Positions 9,911-21,729 of a DNA stretch of 64,000 bases are shown here, in pieces; positions within the stretch are counted from its first letter, which is position 1, and every line of letters starts with the position of its first letter. The notes beneath the pieces were generated by a model that saw only the letters and a list, made by a program, of their open reading frames with translations, made no database searches and was not told the origin of the DNA. The stretch is from contig QCBJ01000001.1 of assembly GCA_003281645.1 (NCBI GenBank), positions 248,001-312,000 of the forward strand, given 5' to 3'. The position numbers were made by a program, and so were the translations under genes. Origin of the DNA: Prochlorococcus sp. AG-347-G20 (GTDB lineage Bacteria; Cyanobacteriota; Cyanobacteriia; PCC-6307; Cyanobiaceae).

Positions 9911-12220
9911 ATGTCAGAGGCAGCTGCAAATTCAAAAGAAAAAAACGAAATTGAAGTTTCCAAAACTATTTTGCCTGAAAATAAAAAATATGAAAGTGAA
10001 TCTTTAAATTATCAAATAAACATTCCCGATTGGCTTCTTAAAAATATTCATAATTTTGAAAAATCAAATAAAGAAAATGATGAGAATCAAAACCTTATAG
10101 TAAAGGCTTTTAAACTTGCTTATAAAGCTCATGATGGACAATTCCGCGCGAGCGGCGAGCCATACATTATCCACCCGGTTGCTGTTGCAAATCTCCTCAA
10201 AGAAATAGGTGCTAGTTCATCTGTTATTGCTGCAGGCCTTTTACATGATGTAGTTGAAGATACTGGCATTGATTTATCCGAAATAGAAACAAATTTTGGA
10301 TTAGAAGTAAAAATACTTGTAGAGGGTGTAACAAAATTAGGCGGAATTCACTTTAACAACAGGACTGAAGCACAAGCTGAAAATCTTAGGAAAATGTTTT
10401 TGGCTATGGCCAGCGATATCAGAGTTGTCTTAGTAAAACTTGCAGATAGACTTCATAACATGAGAACAATTGAATGGCTAAATGATGAGAAAAAACTAAG
10501 AATAGCGAGAGAAACAAGAGAGATTTATGCACCATTAGCTAATCGACTAGGAATAAACAGATTTAAATGGGAATTAGAAGATTTAGCTTTTAAATTCCTA
10601 GAGCCTAAAGAATATCTAGATCTTAAAGATCAAATCGCTGTTAAAAGAAGTGATAGAGAAAAAAGATTAAAAGTAACTTTGAACCTTATGAAGGAAAACT
10701 TGGTTTCAGCAGGTTTGAAAAGTTTTGAAATAACAGGAAGGCCAAAACATCTTTATGGCATTTGGAGCAAAATGGAAAGACAACAAAAGCATTTTCACGA
10801 GATTTATGATGTTGCTGCCCTAAGAATTATCGTGGACAATTCAGATAGTTGTTATAGAGCTTTAGCAGTTGTTCATGATACTTTCAAACCAATTCCAGGT
10901 AGATTTAAAGACTATATTGGATTACCAAAACCCAATGGATACCAGTCATTACACACTTCTGTGATTGGAAGACATCGACCTATTGAAGTTCAAATTAGAA
11001 CTACTTCTATGCATCAAATTGCTGAATATGGTATTGCCGCACATTGGCAATACAAAGAGGGCGGTTCTCCTGCTAAAAGTAATGCCGAGAGATTTAATTG
11101 GCTAAGACAATTAGTAGAATGGCAACAAGAAGGTAATGAAAGGGATCATAATGATTATTTAGCTTCAATTAAAGAAGATTTATTTGATGAAGAAGTATTT
11201 GTGATCACTCCAAAAGGGGATGTTGTTGGTTTAAGGAAAGGATCTACCGCGATAGATTTCGCCTACAGAATTCATTCTGAAGTTGGAAATCACTGTAATG
11301 GAATAAGAATTAATGAAAAGCTTTCTCCATTATCTACGGCACTTCAAAATGGTGACTTCATAGAAATTTTGACAAGTAATAATGCTACTCCAAGCTTGGA
11401 TTGGCTGAATTTTGTAGTTACGCCAACTGCTAAAAATAGAATTCGCCAATGGTATAAGAAAAGCCATCGTGATGAAACGATTAAAAGAGGTAGAGATTTA
11501 CTTGAAAAAGAAGTAGGTAAAAAAGGTTTTGAAGCATTACTTTCTAGTGAAGCTATGAAAAAAGTTGCAAATCGATGCAATTTAAAAACTACTGAAGACC
11601 TTCTTGCATCTCTTGGTTTTGGTGGTTTAACTTTGCATCAAATATTAAATAGACTAAGAGAAGAAATAAAATTACAGACAGAAGATGTAAAAAATGATTC
11701 TGACTCTGAAATAGCAAAATCTCTTAAAAGTAATAGTAATTTATCCACTAAGCAATCTAATAAAGCAGCTAAATCGCCAATTTCCGGCATAGAAGGTCTT
11801 GATTACAGAATAGGTAAATGCTGTACCCCACTCCCAGGCGAGGATATTATCGGAACTGTTTCGCTAGGCAACCATGGGATAACTATACATAGGGAAGATT
11901 GTGAAAATGTAATACCAATTCCAATAGAGAGAAGATTACCTGTCGGCTGGAATCAAGATAATAAAACTGGCGATAATAAGTTTCCAATTCAGCTACGAAT
12001 AGAAGTAATTGATCGAGTTGGAGTTCTTAAAGATATTCTTATGCGGTTATCTGATAAAGGTATAAACGTTAGCGATGCTAATGTTAAAACTGCTTATGGT
12101 AAACCAGCTATTATAAATCTTTGTGTAGGTCTTGAAAGTTATAATCAACTTCACAAAACAATTGAACAAATTAAATCAATGGCAGATGTTTTAGATATTG
12201 CCAGAGTTGGACAAAGTTAA
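9911..12220 (+). CDS. spoT: RelA/SpoT family (p)ppGpp synthetase/hydrolase
   Basis: HD domain (LLHDVVEDT), synthetase domain (GRPKHLYGIWSKM, YQSLHTSV), TGS domain, C-terminal ACT. Confidence 0.95.
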   Translation: MSEAAANSKEKNEIEVSKTILPENKKYESESLNYQINIPDWLLKNIHNFEKSNKENDENQNLIVKAFKLAYKAHDGQFRASGEPYIIHPVAVANLLKEIGASSSVIAAGLLHDVVEDTGIDLSEIETNFGLEVKILVEGVTKLGGIHFNNRTEAQAENLRKMFLAMASDIRVVLVKLADRLHNMRTIEWLNDEKKLRIARETREIYAPLANRLGINRFKWELEDLAFKFLEPKEYLDLKDQIAVKRSDREKRLKVTLNLMKENLVSAGLKSFEITGRPKHLYGIWSKMERQQKHFHEIYDVAALRIIVDNSDSCYRALAVVHDTFKPIPGRFKDYIGLPKPNGYQSLHTSVIGRHRPIEVQIRTTSMHQIAEYGIAAHWQYKEGGSPAKSNAERFNWLRQLVEWQQEGNERDHNDYLASIKEDLFDEEVFVITPKGDVVGLRKGSTAIDFAYRIHSEVGNHCNGIRINEKLSPLSTALQNGDFIEILTSNNATPSLDWLNFVVTPTAKNRIRQWYKKSHRDETIKRGRDLLEKEVGKKGFEALLSSEAMKKVANRCNLKTTEDLLASLGFGGLTLHQILNRLREEIKLQTEDVKNDSDSEIAKSLKSNSNLSTKQSNKAAKSPISGIEGLDYRIGKCCTPLPGEDIIGTVSLGNHGITIHREDCENVIPIPIERRLPVGWNQDNKTGDNKFPIQLRIEVIDRVGVLKDILMRLSDKGINVSDANVKTAYGKPAIINLCVGLESYNQLHKTIEQIKSMADVLDIARVGQS

Positions 12221-12238
12221 TTTTAAAATCAGATCAAT

Positions 12239-12682
12239 CTATCTTTTACTTTTTATCTTGCAGATAAAGAAAACAATACTGCCGCAAATCAAAGCTAATA
12301 AAATACCTACACAAGATGAACCTAAGAGTAATTTTAGGGAAAAAATTCTACCTTGTTTCCATAAGTCATCAATAACTAAACTTTTTTCAAGAATTTTATT
12401 AGAAGGATTATTTAAAAAAATCGAACCAACTTTATAGTTAAGATAATAAAGTGGAATATAAGTAAAAGGGTTGCTGATCCAGGTACCAATTGCAGCTAGA
12501 ACAATATTTCCCTTAGCTATTTTCGCAAAAAATACTCCCATTAAAGTCTGAAAACCAAAAAATGGAAAGCAACCACTAAATACCCCTATAGCTAAACCTT
12601 TAGCATTAAAGAAAGGACTTCCATTCTGACTCCTAAATAATGATAGAATTTTCTTATAGGTAATATCTCTTTTAAATCTCAT
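12239..12682 (-). CDS. DUF2062-type membrane protein
   Basis: AKGLAIGVFSGCFPFFGFQTLMGVFFAKIAKGN ... GTWISNPFTYIPLYYLNYKVG characteristic of DUF2062. Confidence 0.82.
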   Translation of the reverse strand: MRFKRDITYKKILSLFRSQNGSPFFNAKGLAIGVFSGCFPFFGFQTLMGVFFAKIAKGNIVLAAIGTWISNPFTYIPLYYLNYKVGSIFLNNPSNKILEKSLVIDDLWKQGRIFSLKLLLGSSCVGILLALICGSIVFFICKIKSKR

Positions 12683-12748
12683 TCAGAAAGAAAATTTCAA
12701 AATTAAATTCTTGATAATCTTACTTAATTATCCATAACAAAGCGAGAG

Positions 12749-14131
12749 ATGGATTCGATAGTTACTACAGAAGATACGATAGCCGCAATTGCTTCAGCTA
12801 TAAGTATTGGGAAGGGAGGAGTTGCGATAATAAGAGTATCAGGGAAAGACGCAATAAATTCTTGCAAAAAGATTGTTCAAACTAAATCTAAATATGCATG
12901 GAAATCACATAGAGTTTTTCGTGGTTTTATTCAGGAAAATAAACAAAATAAATTTATAGATGAGGTTTTAATTTTAGTGATGAAATCCCCAAATAGCTTC
13001 ACAGGAGAGGATGTAGTTGAACTTCATTGCCATGGCGGAATTATCATAGTAAATAAAGTTTTAAAGATATTATTATCTAGTAATTCTAGAGTTAGACTTG
13101 CAAACCCAGGAGAATTTAGTCAAAGAGCTTTTCTTAATGGGAAAATAGACCTTACTCAAGCCGAGTCGATTAATCAATTAATTAATGCAAGCAATACCAG
13201 ATCAGCCGAGTTAGCCTTTAGCGGGGTTCAAGGAGAAATAAAGAAAAAAATTGATGATATTAAAAATGACCTTATAAATCAACTTTGCGAAATAGAAGCG
13301 AGAGTTGATTTTGAAGAAGACTTCACAGATTTTGATTACACCAAATATCTAAAAAACATTAAAAAAGTCAAAGAAAAAATAGAATTACTAATAGAAAATG
13401 CAAAAAGAAATTCATATATTCACAATGGAATATCCATTGCTCTTATAGGTAAAACAAATGTTGGCAAAAGCTCTTTATTAAATTTGCTTGCAAAAAAAGA
13501 GAAAGCAATCGTAACTAATATTCCTGGAACAACTAGAGATGTTATTGAAGTTAATTTAACTATTAATGATATTCCAATGAAAATAATTGATACTGCTGGC
13601 ATAAGAGAAACTCATGAACAAATTGAAAGTATTGGAATTAAAAAAAGTTTTGGGAAAATAAAAGAGTCAGATTTTATAATCTATATTTATAGTCTTGAAG
13701 AAGGATTTAATGAAGAAGACAAAAAAATAATACAAGAAATTCCCAAAGAAAAATTAATTACTATTTTGGGCAATAAAAAAGATTTAATTGATTGCAAAAA
13801 TATTAATTCAAATGAGTTAAAAAACACAATTCTTATGAGTATTAAGAATAATGATGGTGAAAGATTATTAATAGACACAATTATAAAAAAATGCGGATTA
13901 AAACAAGTAGAAAATATCAATATATTTTTAAACGAAAGACATCTAACAAATTTGTCTGCTTGCTTATCTAATTTAAATGATACTGATGAAATAATTGAAA
14001 ATAAATTGCCATTTGATTTGTTATCAATTGAGCTGAGAGATGGAATTCAAAACTTATCTAAAATAACTGGTCAAGAATTAACAGAGGAACTTCTAGATAA
14101 TATTTTTTCTAAGTTTTGTATTGGTAAATAA
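12749..14131 (+). CDS. mnmE: tRNA modification GTPase MnmE
   Basis: [39 protein letters not shown]-terminal FSKFCIGK. Confidence 0.96.
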   Translation: MDSIVTTEDTIAAIASAISIGKGGVAIIRVSGKDAINSCKKIVQTKSKYAWKSHRVFRGFIQENKQNKFIDEVLILVMKSPNSFTGEDVVELHCHGGIIIVNKVLKILLSSNSRVRLANPGEFSQRAFLNGKIDLTQAESINQLINASNTRSAELAFSGVQGEIKKKIDDIKNDLINQLCEIEARVDFEEDFTDFDYTKYLKNIKKVKEKIELLIENAKRNSYIHNGISIALIGKTNVGKSSLLNLLAKKEKAIVTNIPGTTRDVIEVNLTINDIPMKIIDTAGIRETHEQIESIGIKKSFGKIKESDFIIYIYSLEEGFNEEDKKIIQEIPKEKLITILGNKKDLIDCKNINSNELKNTILMSIKNNDGERLLIDTIIKKCGLKQVENINIFLNERHLTNLSACLSNLNDTDEIIENKLPFDLLSIELRDGIQNLSKITGQELTEELLDNIFSKFCIGK

Positions 14132-14213
14132 ATTTGAGTTAAATTACATAGTGATATATAGTTGATTCTCTAACTTCAGTTTAATTTTTATTAATTAATT
14201 ATTTCTTAGTTTA

Positions 14214-15080
14214 GTGGATTTAAATACTCCAATAATAAGTAAAATCATTGATAATTGGATCGATGAAGATATAGGTAGGGGAGATCTTACAAGTTCCTCT
14301 ATTACAGAAGAGAATGGTAATGCATATTGGATTGCAAAAGAAGAGGGTATATTCTGCGGGGTTGAAATTATAAAAGAAATTTTTAGAAAAATTGATTTAA
14401 AAATCAGTCCAAAATTTAATATCTCTGATGGAGATCAATTTGTTAAAGATCAAAAACTCTTAGAAATATATGGGCCTTCAAAAAGTTTGCTAGCTAGTGA
14501 AAGAATAAGCTTAAATATAGCAATGCATTTATCTGGAATATCAACATACACAAAGAATCTTGTAAATAAGTTAGAAGGTACAAATATAAAATTAGCAGAT
14601 ACTAGGAAAACGACTCCTGGCTTAAGAATATTTGAAAAATATGCATTCAAATGCGGAGGTGGAGTCAATCATAGAATTGGATTATACGATGCAGCTATGA
14701 TAAAAGAAAATCACATTGCATGGACAGATAATCTTAATAATGCAGTAAAAAAAATTCGACTAAATTCGCCTTTTACAACTCATATCATAATTGAAGCTGA
14801 GAATATCGAACAGGCAAAAGAAGCAGTATTAGCAGGAGCAGATAGTGTCTTATTGGATGAACTTAGCCCTGAAATAATCAAAAAAAACGTTCAAGAATTA
14901 AGAGATTTATCAATGAATAGCTTAAAAAAAGAAGTAAATAAAAATTTGATAATAGAAGTTTCTGGAATTAACCCTGAAGAAATTAGTAAATATCTAATAA
15001 AAGGTATTGATTTGATTTCAACAAGTTCTTCAATCACCAAAAGTAATTGGATTGATTTGAGTATGCGTTATATTAATTAA
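14214..15080 (+). CDS. nadC: Nicotinate-nucleotide pyrophosphorylase
   Basis: DEDIGRGDLTS, ADTRKTTPGLRIFEKYAFKCGGGVNHRIGLYDAAMIKENH; GTG start. Confidence 0.95.
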   Translation: MDLNTPIISKIIDNWIDEDIGRGDLTSSSITEENGNAYWIAKEEGIFCGVEIIKEIFRKIDLKISPKFNISDGDQFVKDQKLLEIYGPSKSLLASERISLNIAMHLSGISTYTKNLVNKLEGTNIKLADTRKTTPGLRIFEKYAFKCGGGVNHRIGLYDAAMIKENHIAWTDNLNNAVKKIRLNSPFTTHIIIEAENIEQAKEAVLAGADSVLLDELSPEIIKKNVQELRDLSMNSLKKEVNKNLIIEVSGINPEEISKYLIKGIDLISTSSSITKSNWIDLSMRYIN

Positions 15081-15107
15081 TTATATAGATAAATAATTGA
15101 ATAATTA

Positions 15108-16922
15108 ATGCTAATCATTTTTAAAGAATTAACAAAACAATTTGAACAATCTCTTTTAGATAGTCTTGAAAAAAATGATAAAAAAGGAGAATTCGAAATT
15201 CTTCAAAAAAATTTAATTACACAATCATCAAAAGAGGAATTTGGTGATTATCAATGTAATGTTTGTTTAAGTTTATCTAAAATATATAAAAAGAACCCAA
15301 GAGATATTTCTAATGATTTTATTAACCTTTTAAATAAAAATATAAGCATATCAAAATTATGTAAGAGTCTAGAAATAGCTGGACCTGGATTTATAAATAT
15401 AAAATTAAAAGATGAGGTTCTAATAAATGAAATTAAGTCAAATATTCAATGCAATAGGGCTGGCATACCTCTAATTAGAAAAGATTTAGATAGTGGTTTG
15501 TCCAATAAAGTTATTGTAGATTTTTCTAGCCCTAATATTGCTAAAGAAATGCATGTAGGGCATTTAAGATCAACAATAATAGGTGACTCAATATCTAGAA
15601 TTTTCGAGTTAAGAGGTTATGAAGTATTAAGACTCAATCATGTTGGTGATTGGGGAACACAATTTGGCATGCTTATTACTCAGCTCAAAGATTTATATTC
15701 AAATGATCTAGAAGAAATAGGAAAGATCAAAATAAGTGATTTAGTTGAATTTTATAAAGAATCAAAAAAAAGATTTGATAACGAATCTGAATTCCAAAAA
15801 AGATCTAGAGAGGAAGTAGTTAAGTTACAAAGTGGAGATATTAAATCGATTAAAGCTTGGAAATTATTATGTGATCAATCAAGGAAAGAATTTGATGAAA
15901 TCTATAAAAATTTAAAAATAAAAATAGAAGAAAGAGGTGAATCTTTTTATAATCCCTTCTTAAAATCAGTTATTGATGATTTGAATTTAGAAAAAATATT
16001 AGTAGAAGATCAAGGAGCAAAATGTGTATTTTTAGATGGGATGACTAATAAAGAAGGCAAACCTTTACCGCTAATTATTCAAAAAAAAGATGGGGGTTTT
16101 AACTATGCCACTACAGATCTTGCTGCTATAAGATACAGATTCAATAAACCTCCTAATGGCGATGATGCTTCAAGAATTATTTATGTAACTGATCATGGGC
16201 AAGCAAATCATTTTGCTGGAGTTTTTCAAGTTGCAAAAAAAGCAAAATGGATCCCAGAAAATTGTCAAGTAGACCATGTCCCTTTTGGGTTAGTTCAAGG
16301 AATTGATGGCAAAAAACTAAAGACAAGAGAAGGTGAAACAATACGCCTAAAAGATTTATTAAATGAAGCAGTTAGAAGAGCAAAAGAAGATTTATTGAAA
16401 AGATTAGAAGATGAAGATCGTTATGAGACCGAAGAGTTTATAGCAAATACTTCAAGAATTATTGGATTAGGAGCTGTTAAGTATGCAGATTTAAGTCAAA
16501 ATAGGATTACCAATTATCAATTTAGTTTTGATAAAATGCTTTCCCTAAATGGTAATACTGCTCCTTATTTGTTATATACACTTGTAAGAATTTTAGGAAT
16601 TAAAAGAAAAAATAATTTTGTTTATGACTCTAAAGATTTTCAGTACGTAAATTATGAACATAAATCTGAGTGGAAACTTATCAGAAAATTACTTAAGTTC
16701 GATGAAGTCATAATTTCTATTGAAAAAGACTTAATGCCAAATAGATTATGCAATTATCTGTTCGAGCTATGTCAGACTTTTAATAGATTCTATGATCAAG
16801 TTCCAATCCTCAAAGAAGAAAAAAATATAAAAATTTCTAGGCTTAATTTATGTGACCTAACTGCAAAAACACTAAAATTAAGCTTAGAGCTTTTAGGAAT
16901 TGAAACTTTAGAAAGAATGTAA
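15108..16922 (+). CDS. argS: Arginyl-tRNA synthetase
   Basis: [45 protein letters not shown]-terminal ...[12 protein letters not shown]. Confidence 0.97.
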   Translation: MLIIFKELTKQFEQSLLDSLEKNDKKGEFEILQKNLITQSSKEEFGDYQCNVCLSLSKIYKKNPRDISNDFINLLNKNISISKLCKSLEIAGPGFINIKLKDEVLINEIKSNIQCNRAGIPLIRKDLDSGLSNKVIVDFSSPNIAKEMHVGHLRSTIIGDSISRIFELRGYEVLRLNHVGDWGTQFGMLITQLKDLYSNDLEEIGKIKISDLVEFYKESKKRFDNESEFQKRSREEVVKLQSGDIKSIKAWKLLCDQSRKEFDEIYKNLKIKIEERGESFYNPFLKSVIDDLNLEKILVEDQGAKCVFLDGMTNKEGKPLPLIIQKKDGGFNYATTDLAAIRYRFNKPPNGDDASRIIYVTDHGQANHFAGVFQVAKKAKWIPENCQVDHVPFGLVQGIDGKKLKTREGETIRLKDLLNEAVRRAKEDLLKRLEDEDRYETEEFIANTSRIIGLGAVKYADLSQNRITNYQFSFDKMLSLNGNTAPYLLYTLVRILGIKRKNNFVYDSKDFQYVNYEHKSEWKLIRKLLKFDEVIISIEKDLMPNRLCNYLFELCQTFNRFYDQVPILKEEKNIKISRLNLCDLTAKTLKLSLELLGIETLERM

Positions 16923-18031
16923 TGAATGATTTTGATCCATTAAATAATCTTTTCCCAAAACCAAGAGAAGAAATAATAAATATGCAGTCTTACTCTGCAC
17001 CTTTAGAAAATAGAAGAAATTTACTCCGCTTAGACTTTAATGAAAATACTTTAGGTCCAAGTCCTAAGGTTCTAGAGGCATTACAAGCGATAAAATTAGA
17101 TGAGATTTCAATTTATCCAGAATATAATTTTTTAAAAAAATTTTTATGTGATAAATATCTTGATTCAAGAAAATTTGGTAATGATGAAATCGGAATTTTC
17201 AATGGAGCAGATGCAGCAATAAATGCAATTTTCAATTGCTTTGGAGAAAAAGATCAAATATTTCTAACAACAAATCCAACTTTTGGTTACTATTCTCCTT
17301 GTGCAGAAATCCGAGGAATGAAAAAAATAAGTTGTTGTTACATTGGAGAAAATTTTCTATTCCCCATCGAAGAATTTAGGGAAAAAATAATAAAGCATAA
17401 TCCAAAGTTAATATTTATTTGCAATCCAAATAATCCAACAGGCACTGTTCTAAGCTCTCATGAAATAATTAATTTAGCCAATATCAATAAAGATTCATTA
17501 ATAGTTGTTGATGAACTATATGAAAAATTTAATGGAGATAGTCTTCTTGAATCGATAGATTTTGAAAAGAATAAAAATATACTAATAATCCAATCTCTTT
17601 CAAAAACTGCAGGTCTAGCTGGTTTAAGAATAGGTTTTACTTTTGGCAATAAAAGTTTAATGCAGTACATTAATAAAGTTACAGGACCATATGATGTAAA
17701 CAGCTTTGCTATAACAGCTGCATTAGCAGCACTTAAAGACAAATCATATATTAATAATTATGTTTTAGAAGTAAAAAAGGCGAGGGAATGGATTTTAAGT
17801 AAATTTAAATCAACAAAAATCAGAACTCACTTTAGTGGAGGTAATTATTTCTTAATTTGGCCAAAAAAAGATCCTAAAATCTTAATACAACAGATGAGAG
17901 AAAAAGGTATTCTTATTAGAAGTATGGAAAACAAAAAAGATATCGGCAATTCTATAAGGGTTAGTATTGGAACTAAAGAACAAATGATTTTTTTCTGGGA
18001 TAATTACAAGATATTAGATTTAAAAAATTAA
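16922..18031 (+). CDS. HisC-like aminotransferase class I/II
   Basis: LDFNENTLGPSPKV, NPNNPTGTVLS, SLSKTAGLAGLRIGF. Confidence 0.85.
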   Translation: MNDFDPLNNLFPKPREEIINMQSYSAPLENRRNLLRLDFNENTLGPSPKVLEALQAIKLDEISIYPEYNFLKKFLCDKYLDSRKFGNDEIGIFNGADAAINAIFNCFGEKDQIFLTTNPTFGYYSPCAEIRGMKKISCCYIGENFLFPIEEFREKIIKHNPKLIFICNPNNPTGTVLSSHEIINLANINKDSLIVVDELYEKFNGDSLLESIDFEKNKNILIIQSLSKTAGLAGLRIGFTFGNKSLMQYINKVTGPYDVNSFAITAALAALKDKSYINNYVLEVKKAREWILSKFKSTKIRTHFSGGNYFLIWPKKDPKILIQQMREKGILIRSMENKKDIGNSIRVSIGTKEQMIFFWDNYKILDLKN

Positions 18032-18753
18032 TTACTGAAAATATAAATTGTATTTTGATCGATTCTTTTAGGTTTTATTTGAAAATCTTTTCCAACATAT
18101 TTTACTTTAAAATCTTTCATATTTTCGATAAATAAATCAGCATTTGAGAAATCACATTCTTTATTAATTTTTTTGCCGCGTTCAAAGTGAACAGGAATAA
18201 CTACATTAGGTTTTAGAAGCTTAACTATTTTTGAGGCTTCTTTACCATTATAAGATTTTATTCCTCCTCCAATTGAAATAAACAATATATCTGGAGCAGA
18301 CAAAATAATTTGACTGTTTATATCAATATCACCAGCAGCTCCTCCCATATGAACAATTTTAAGGTCATTCTGCTCCCAACTCCAAACAGTTGCCATCCCA
18401 AATCTTCTTCCATCTACTCTGTCATGTGGTACAGAAATTCCATTTAATAAAATATCCTCAAATTGATAGATTCCTGGCTCAACGAACATTAATTGATCAT
18501 TAGGGTTATATCCTTCATCTGGAAGCCTAGAACTAGCCAAAATAAAATCTACTTTGACTTCTTTTGGCTCCTTTAAATTACTTGCACAACCTATTGCTTT
18601 AAAGGGATTTATAAGAATAGATTTATCTGCACTAGTAATTAAAAAACTACTATGTCCCAAACTTTTTATTCCTAAGTTCCTTGCCAATAATGAGGTAGGT
18701 AAAAAAGAGCTAACTAATATCAAAAATAAAAAGTTTTTAATTTGAGAAATCAT
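18028..18753 (-). CDS. Metallo-beta-lactamase-fold hydrolase (UlaG-like), probably exported
   Basis: N-terminal signal-like sequence; GHSSFLITSADKSILINPF, HMGGAAGDI, VIPVHFERG. Confidence 0.78.
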   Translation of the reverse strand: MISQIKNFLFLILVSSFLPTSLLARNLGIKSLGHSSFLITSADKSILINPFKAIGCASNLKEPKEVKVDFILASSRLPDEGYNPNDQLMFVEPGIYQFEDILLNGISVPHDRVDGRRFGMATVWSWEQNDLKIVHMGGAAGDIDINSQIILSAPDILFISIGGGIKSYNGKEASKIVKLLKPNVVIPVHFERGKKINKECDFSNADLFIENMKDFKVKYVGKDFQIKPKRIDQNTIYIFSN

Positions 18754-18772
18754 AATATTATTTTTTTTTATT

Positions 18773-19369
18773 TTACTTTTGTTCAGCCATTTTTAGAAAA
18801 TTACTAATTAATTTATGACCAAATTGCGTCAACACACTTTCAGGATGGAACTGTACCCCATGTAAATGTTTATATTCTTTATGAGAGATAGCCATAATTG
18901 TTGAGTCTTCTAAAGTCGCAGTTATGTCAAAACAAGATGGTAAAGAACTTGAATCAACTATAAGACTATGGTATCTAGTAGCCACAAATGGAGTCTCGAT
19001 ATCTTTAAACAATCCTTTTTGATTATGAAATATTTTGGATGTCTTACCATGCATAAGTTCTTTCCCAACTATAACCTTACCTCCAAAAGCTTGGGCCAAA
19101 GCTTGATGACCTAAACAAACTCCCAAGGTCGGAATATTTTTAGATAATTTTTTTAGAATTGGCAGACAAATTCCAGATTGATCTGGATTACCTGGACCTG
19201 GAGATAAGAGAATTCCACCAGGATTTAGTTTGATAATTTCTTCTAAAGTAATTTCATCATTTCTTTTAACCATTAATTCTTTAGTTATTTCATGCTCAAC
19301 TGAAAGTTCTCCTAAATATTGCACAAGGTTATAAGTAAAACTATCGTAATTATCAATAACAAGAAACAT
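18773..19369 (-). CDS. trpG: Anthranilate/aminodeoxychorismate synthase glutamine amidotransferase component
   Basis: DNYDSFTYNLVQYLGEL, LSPGPGNPDQSG, GVCLGHQALAQAFGG, HGVQFHPESVLT. pabA is an equally plausible name. Confidence 0.9.
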   Translation of the reverse strand: MFLVIDNYDSFTYNLVQYLGELSVEHEITKELMVKRNDEITLEEIIKLNPGGILLSPGPGNPDQSGICLPILKKLSKNIPTLGVCLGHQALAQAFGGKVIVGKELMHGKTSKIFHNQKGLFKDIETPFVATRYHSLIVDSSSLPSCFDITATLEDSTIMAISHKEYKHLHGVQFHPESVLTQFGHKLISNFLKMAEQK

Positions 19370-19381
19370 ATTTATATGGAT

Positions 19382-19792
19382 TTAAAATAACAACTTTATT
19401 TTAGGAACAAAGATATATACAGCAATAATAACAGAATTAATGGAAGCTAATAATACTGCTCCTGCAGAAGTATCTTTTGAAATTTTAGCCAAAATACTAA
19501 ATTCTTTTTTCACTACTAAATCAACGATTGATTCAATAGATGTGTTCAATATTTCTAATATTAAAACAGACATTATTGTTGCAATCAAAATAACATAATT
19601 ACTTAGACTAATTTTTAGTAAAAAACCAATTATTAAACTTGCAACTGCAAAAATTAATTGAATTTTAAAATTTCTTGAAGTTTTCAATACATAACTAATA
19701 CCACTTAAAGCATACTTAAAACTTATAAATACATTACTAGAAGTTTTGTATGATTCTTTTCTATTTTCTAAATAGTTTATTTTTTTTTTCAT
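19382..19792 (-). CDS. dgkA: Diacylglycerol kinase
   Basis: AL.G..Y..K...NFKIQL..A, LEILNTSIESIVDLV, KDTSAGAVLLASI. Confidence 0.9.
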   Translation of the reverse strand: MKKKINYLENRKESYKTSSNVFISFKYALSGISYVLKTSRNFKIQLIFAVASLIIGFLLKISLSNYVILIATIMSVLILEILNTSIESIVDLVVKKEFSILAKISKDTSAGAVLLASINSVIIAVYIFVPKIKLLF

Positions 19793-19798
19793 TTATTT

Positions 19799-20338
19799 TT
19801 AATCTAATCGAGTAATTAAATATTCTTGGAAATTTAACATATTTTCTAAATCATGCTCATTATTATGTTCCCATCCCAAAAGATGTAAAAATCCATGACT
19901 AGCCAACCAGATCATCTCTCTATAGATTGAATGTTTATATTCATAAGATTGCTCAAGTGCCATCTCTAATGATATAAAAATATCTCCCAACTCTATATGA
20001 TCTAAAATATTTAGAGATTCATCAGAAATAATTGGAAAAGATAGAACATCAGTTGGACCATTTTTTTGCATCCATTTCTTATTCAAAGAAGCAATTTCTT
20101 GATTAGATATTATCTGTAAGCCTAATGAAAAAGATTTTTTTTCAAAAATATAATTTGGTAATTCATAATCCTCTTTTTTTAATATAGTATTTATCCAAGA
20201 TAAAAAAACTTTCTCCCAAAAAATAGATTCAAAAATAAGATGTGTTTTAGTATCTTTTAACTTATTTGAAAATTGAGAGAAATCATTACATTGAAAAACC
20301 AAATCTAAATTTATTTCAGAAATAATTTTTTCTTTCAT
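19799..20338 (-). CDS. ybeY: Endoribonuclease YbeY / 16S rRNA maturation factor
   Basis: [30 protein letters not shown] (zinc motif). Confidence 0.93.
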   Translation of the reverse strand: MKEKIISEINLDLVFQCNDFSQFSNKLKDTKTHLIFESIFWEKVFLSWINTILKKEDYELPNYIFEKKSFSLGLQIISNQEIASLNKKWMQKNGPTDVLSFPIISDESLNILDHIELGDIFISLEMALEQSYEYKHSIYREMIWLASHGFLHLLGWEHNNEHDLENMLNFQEYLITRLD

Positions 20339-20344
20339 ACATTC

Positions 20345-20527
20345 TTAAACTGGAATATTGGGCTTACCTATTGTGGCCACAAGTATTAATATCCCAATTA
20401 AAACTAGAAAGGTTATTGAAAAATGAGAAATACTTTTTGAGCCTTTCCTTACCATATTTCTCATAGCAAGCTTTATAAAGCTTGGAGGAGAAACTTTTTT
20501 TTCTAAAATTTCGTTTTTATTTTCCAT
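20345..20527 (-). CDS. Small single-TM protein (DUF3285-like)
   Basis: 60 aa; PSFIKLAMRNMVRKGSKSISHF followed by TM segment; sits between ybeY and prfB. Confidence 0.72.
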   Translation of the reverse strand: MENKNEILEKKVSPPSFIKLAMRNMVRKGSKSISHFSITFLVLIGILILVATIGKPNIPV

Positions 20528-20530
20528 TAG

Positions 20531-21653
20531 TTATTCAATAGATTCATTAGAAGAAATATTCACACGTAATAATTCATGAATAAATGGGTCAAGTCCACCA
20601 TCTAAAACACTATCTAACTCGTTAGTCTCCTGCATAGTCCTAAGATCTTTTACCATTTGATAGGGATGGAAAACATAATTTCTTATTTGATTGCCCCATG
20701 CAGCTTCCACAATATCACCTTTAATATCAGCGACTTCAGCAGCTCGTTGTTCTTTAGCAATCACTAATAGTTTAGACTTTAAAAGTAACATAGCTTTTTC
20801 TTTATTTTGTAATTGAGATCTTTCTTGAGTACATCTTACTGAAATCCCTGAAGGCAAATGAACAATTCTCACTGCTGTTTCTACTTTATTAACATTTTGT
20901 CCTCCAGCTCCACCGGATCTACTCGTTGTAATTTCTAAATCTTTTTCAGGTATATCAAGTGAAATATTATCATCTAATTTTGGCATAACCTCTACCCCAG
21001 CAAAGCTGGTTTGTCTTTTGCCATTGGCATTAAAAGGAGAAATTCTTACTAATCTATGAGTTCCTTTTTCATGTTGCAGATAGCCATATGCATATTTTCC
21101 ATCAATTTCAAACGTTACACTTTTAATACCTGCTTCTTCTCCTTGAGATAATTCATTAATGACAAGGCTCATTTGATTATTATCGGCCCATCTAGAATAC
21201 ATTCTTAATAATATCTCTACCCAATCCTGCGCATCTGTTCCACCCGCACCTGCGTTAATAGAAACTACTGCTCCTTCCTTATCGTATTCACCACATAACA
21301 ATCTTTCAAATTCCCATTTATCCAAATTCTCTCTTAATTTTTTTAATCCCAGCTGCGATTCTAAAATCATTTCCTCTTCGGGTTCTAGAGAATAAAGCTC
21401 AAGAGAGGCATTAGCATCAGAAATAAAAGTTTTCCATTTATCTAACAATTCGAGTTGTGCTTTGACATCATCAAGGATTAACATTTGCTTTTTAGCTTCT
21501 TCTTGATTATCCCAAAATTCAGGCTGAGCAGAAATTTGCTCTAACTCTTTCCTTTTCGCTTTTAATCTTGGAACGTCAAAGACAATCCTGAGCATTACCC
21601 AGGCGCTCTGTTAATTCCGAAAGATCTTTTTTGAAATCTGTAATATCTATCAA
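20531..21653 (-). CDS. prfB: Peptide chain release factor 2, expressed via +1 programmed frameshift
   Basis: GGQ motif [19 protein letters not shown]; upstream frame 0 reads (TTG)[24 protein letters not shown] then TGA within CTTTGAC (21575-21581, minus strand), then [13 protein letters not shown] in +1 frame. The ORF-track start (21595) is artefactual. Confidence 0.93.
21575..21581 (-). promoter_or_regulatory. prfB: prfB programmed +1 frameshift site CTT TGA C
   Basis: Minus strand CAGGATTGTCTTTGACGTT: in-frame TGA after CTT, followed by C, with AGGA just upstream. Confidence 0.92.
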
Positions 21654-21729
21654 AATAGAATTTAATCGTTATTTATAATCTAACAAGCACTTTTGTTTAA
21701 TAGTATAAACTAAGTATTATTTTAAAAAA

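Noticed and set aside
12198-12437. 79-aa plus-strand ORF after spoT
   Set aside because: Overlaps the spoT 3' end and is antisense to the better-supported DUF2062 gene
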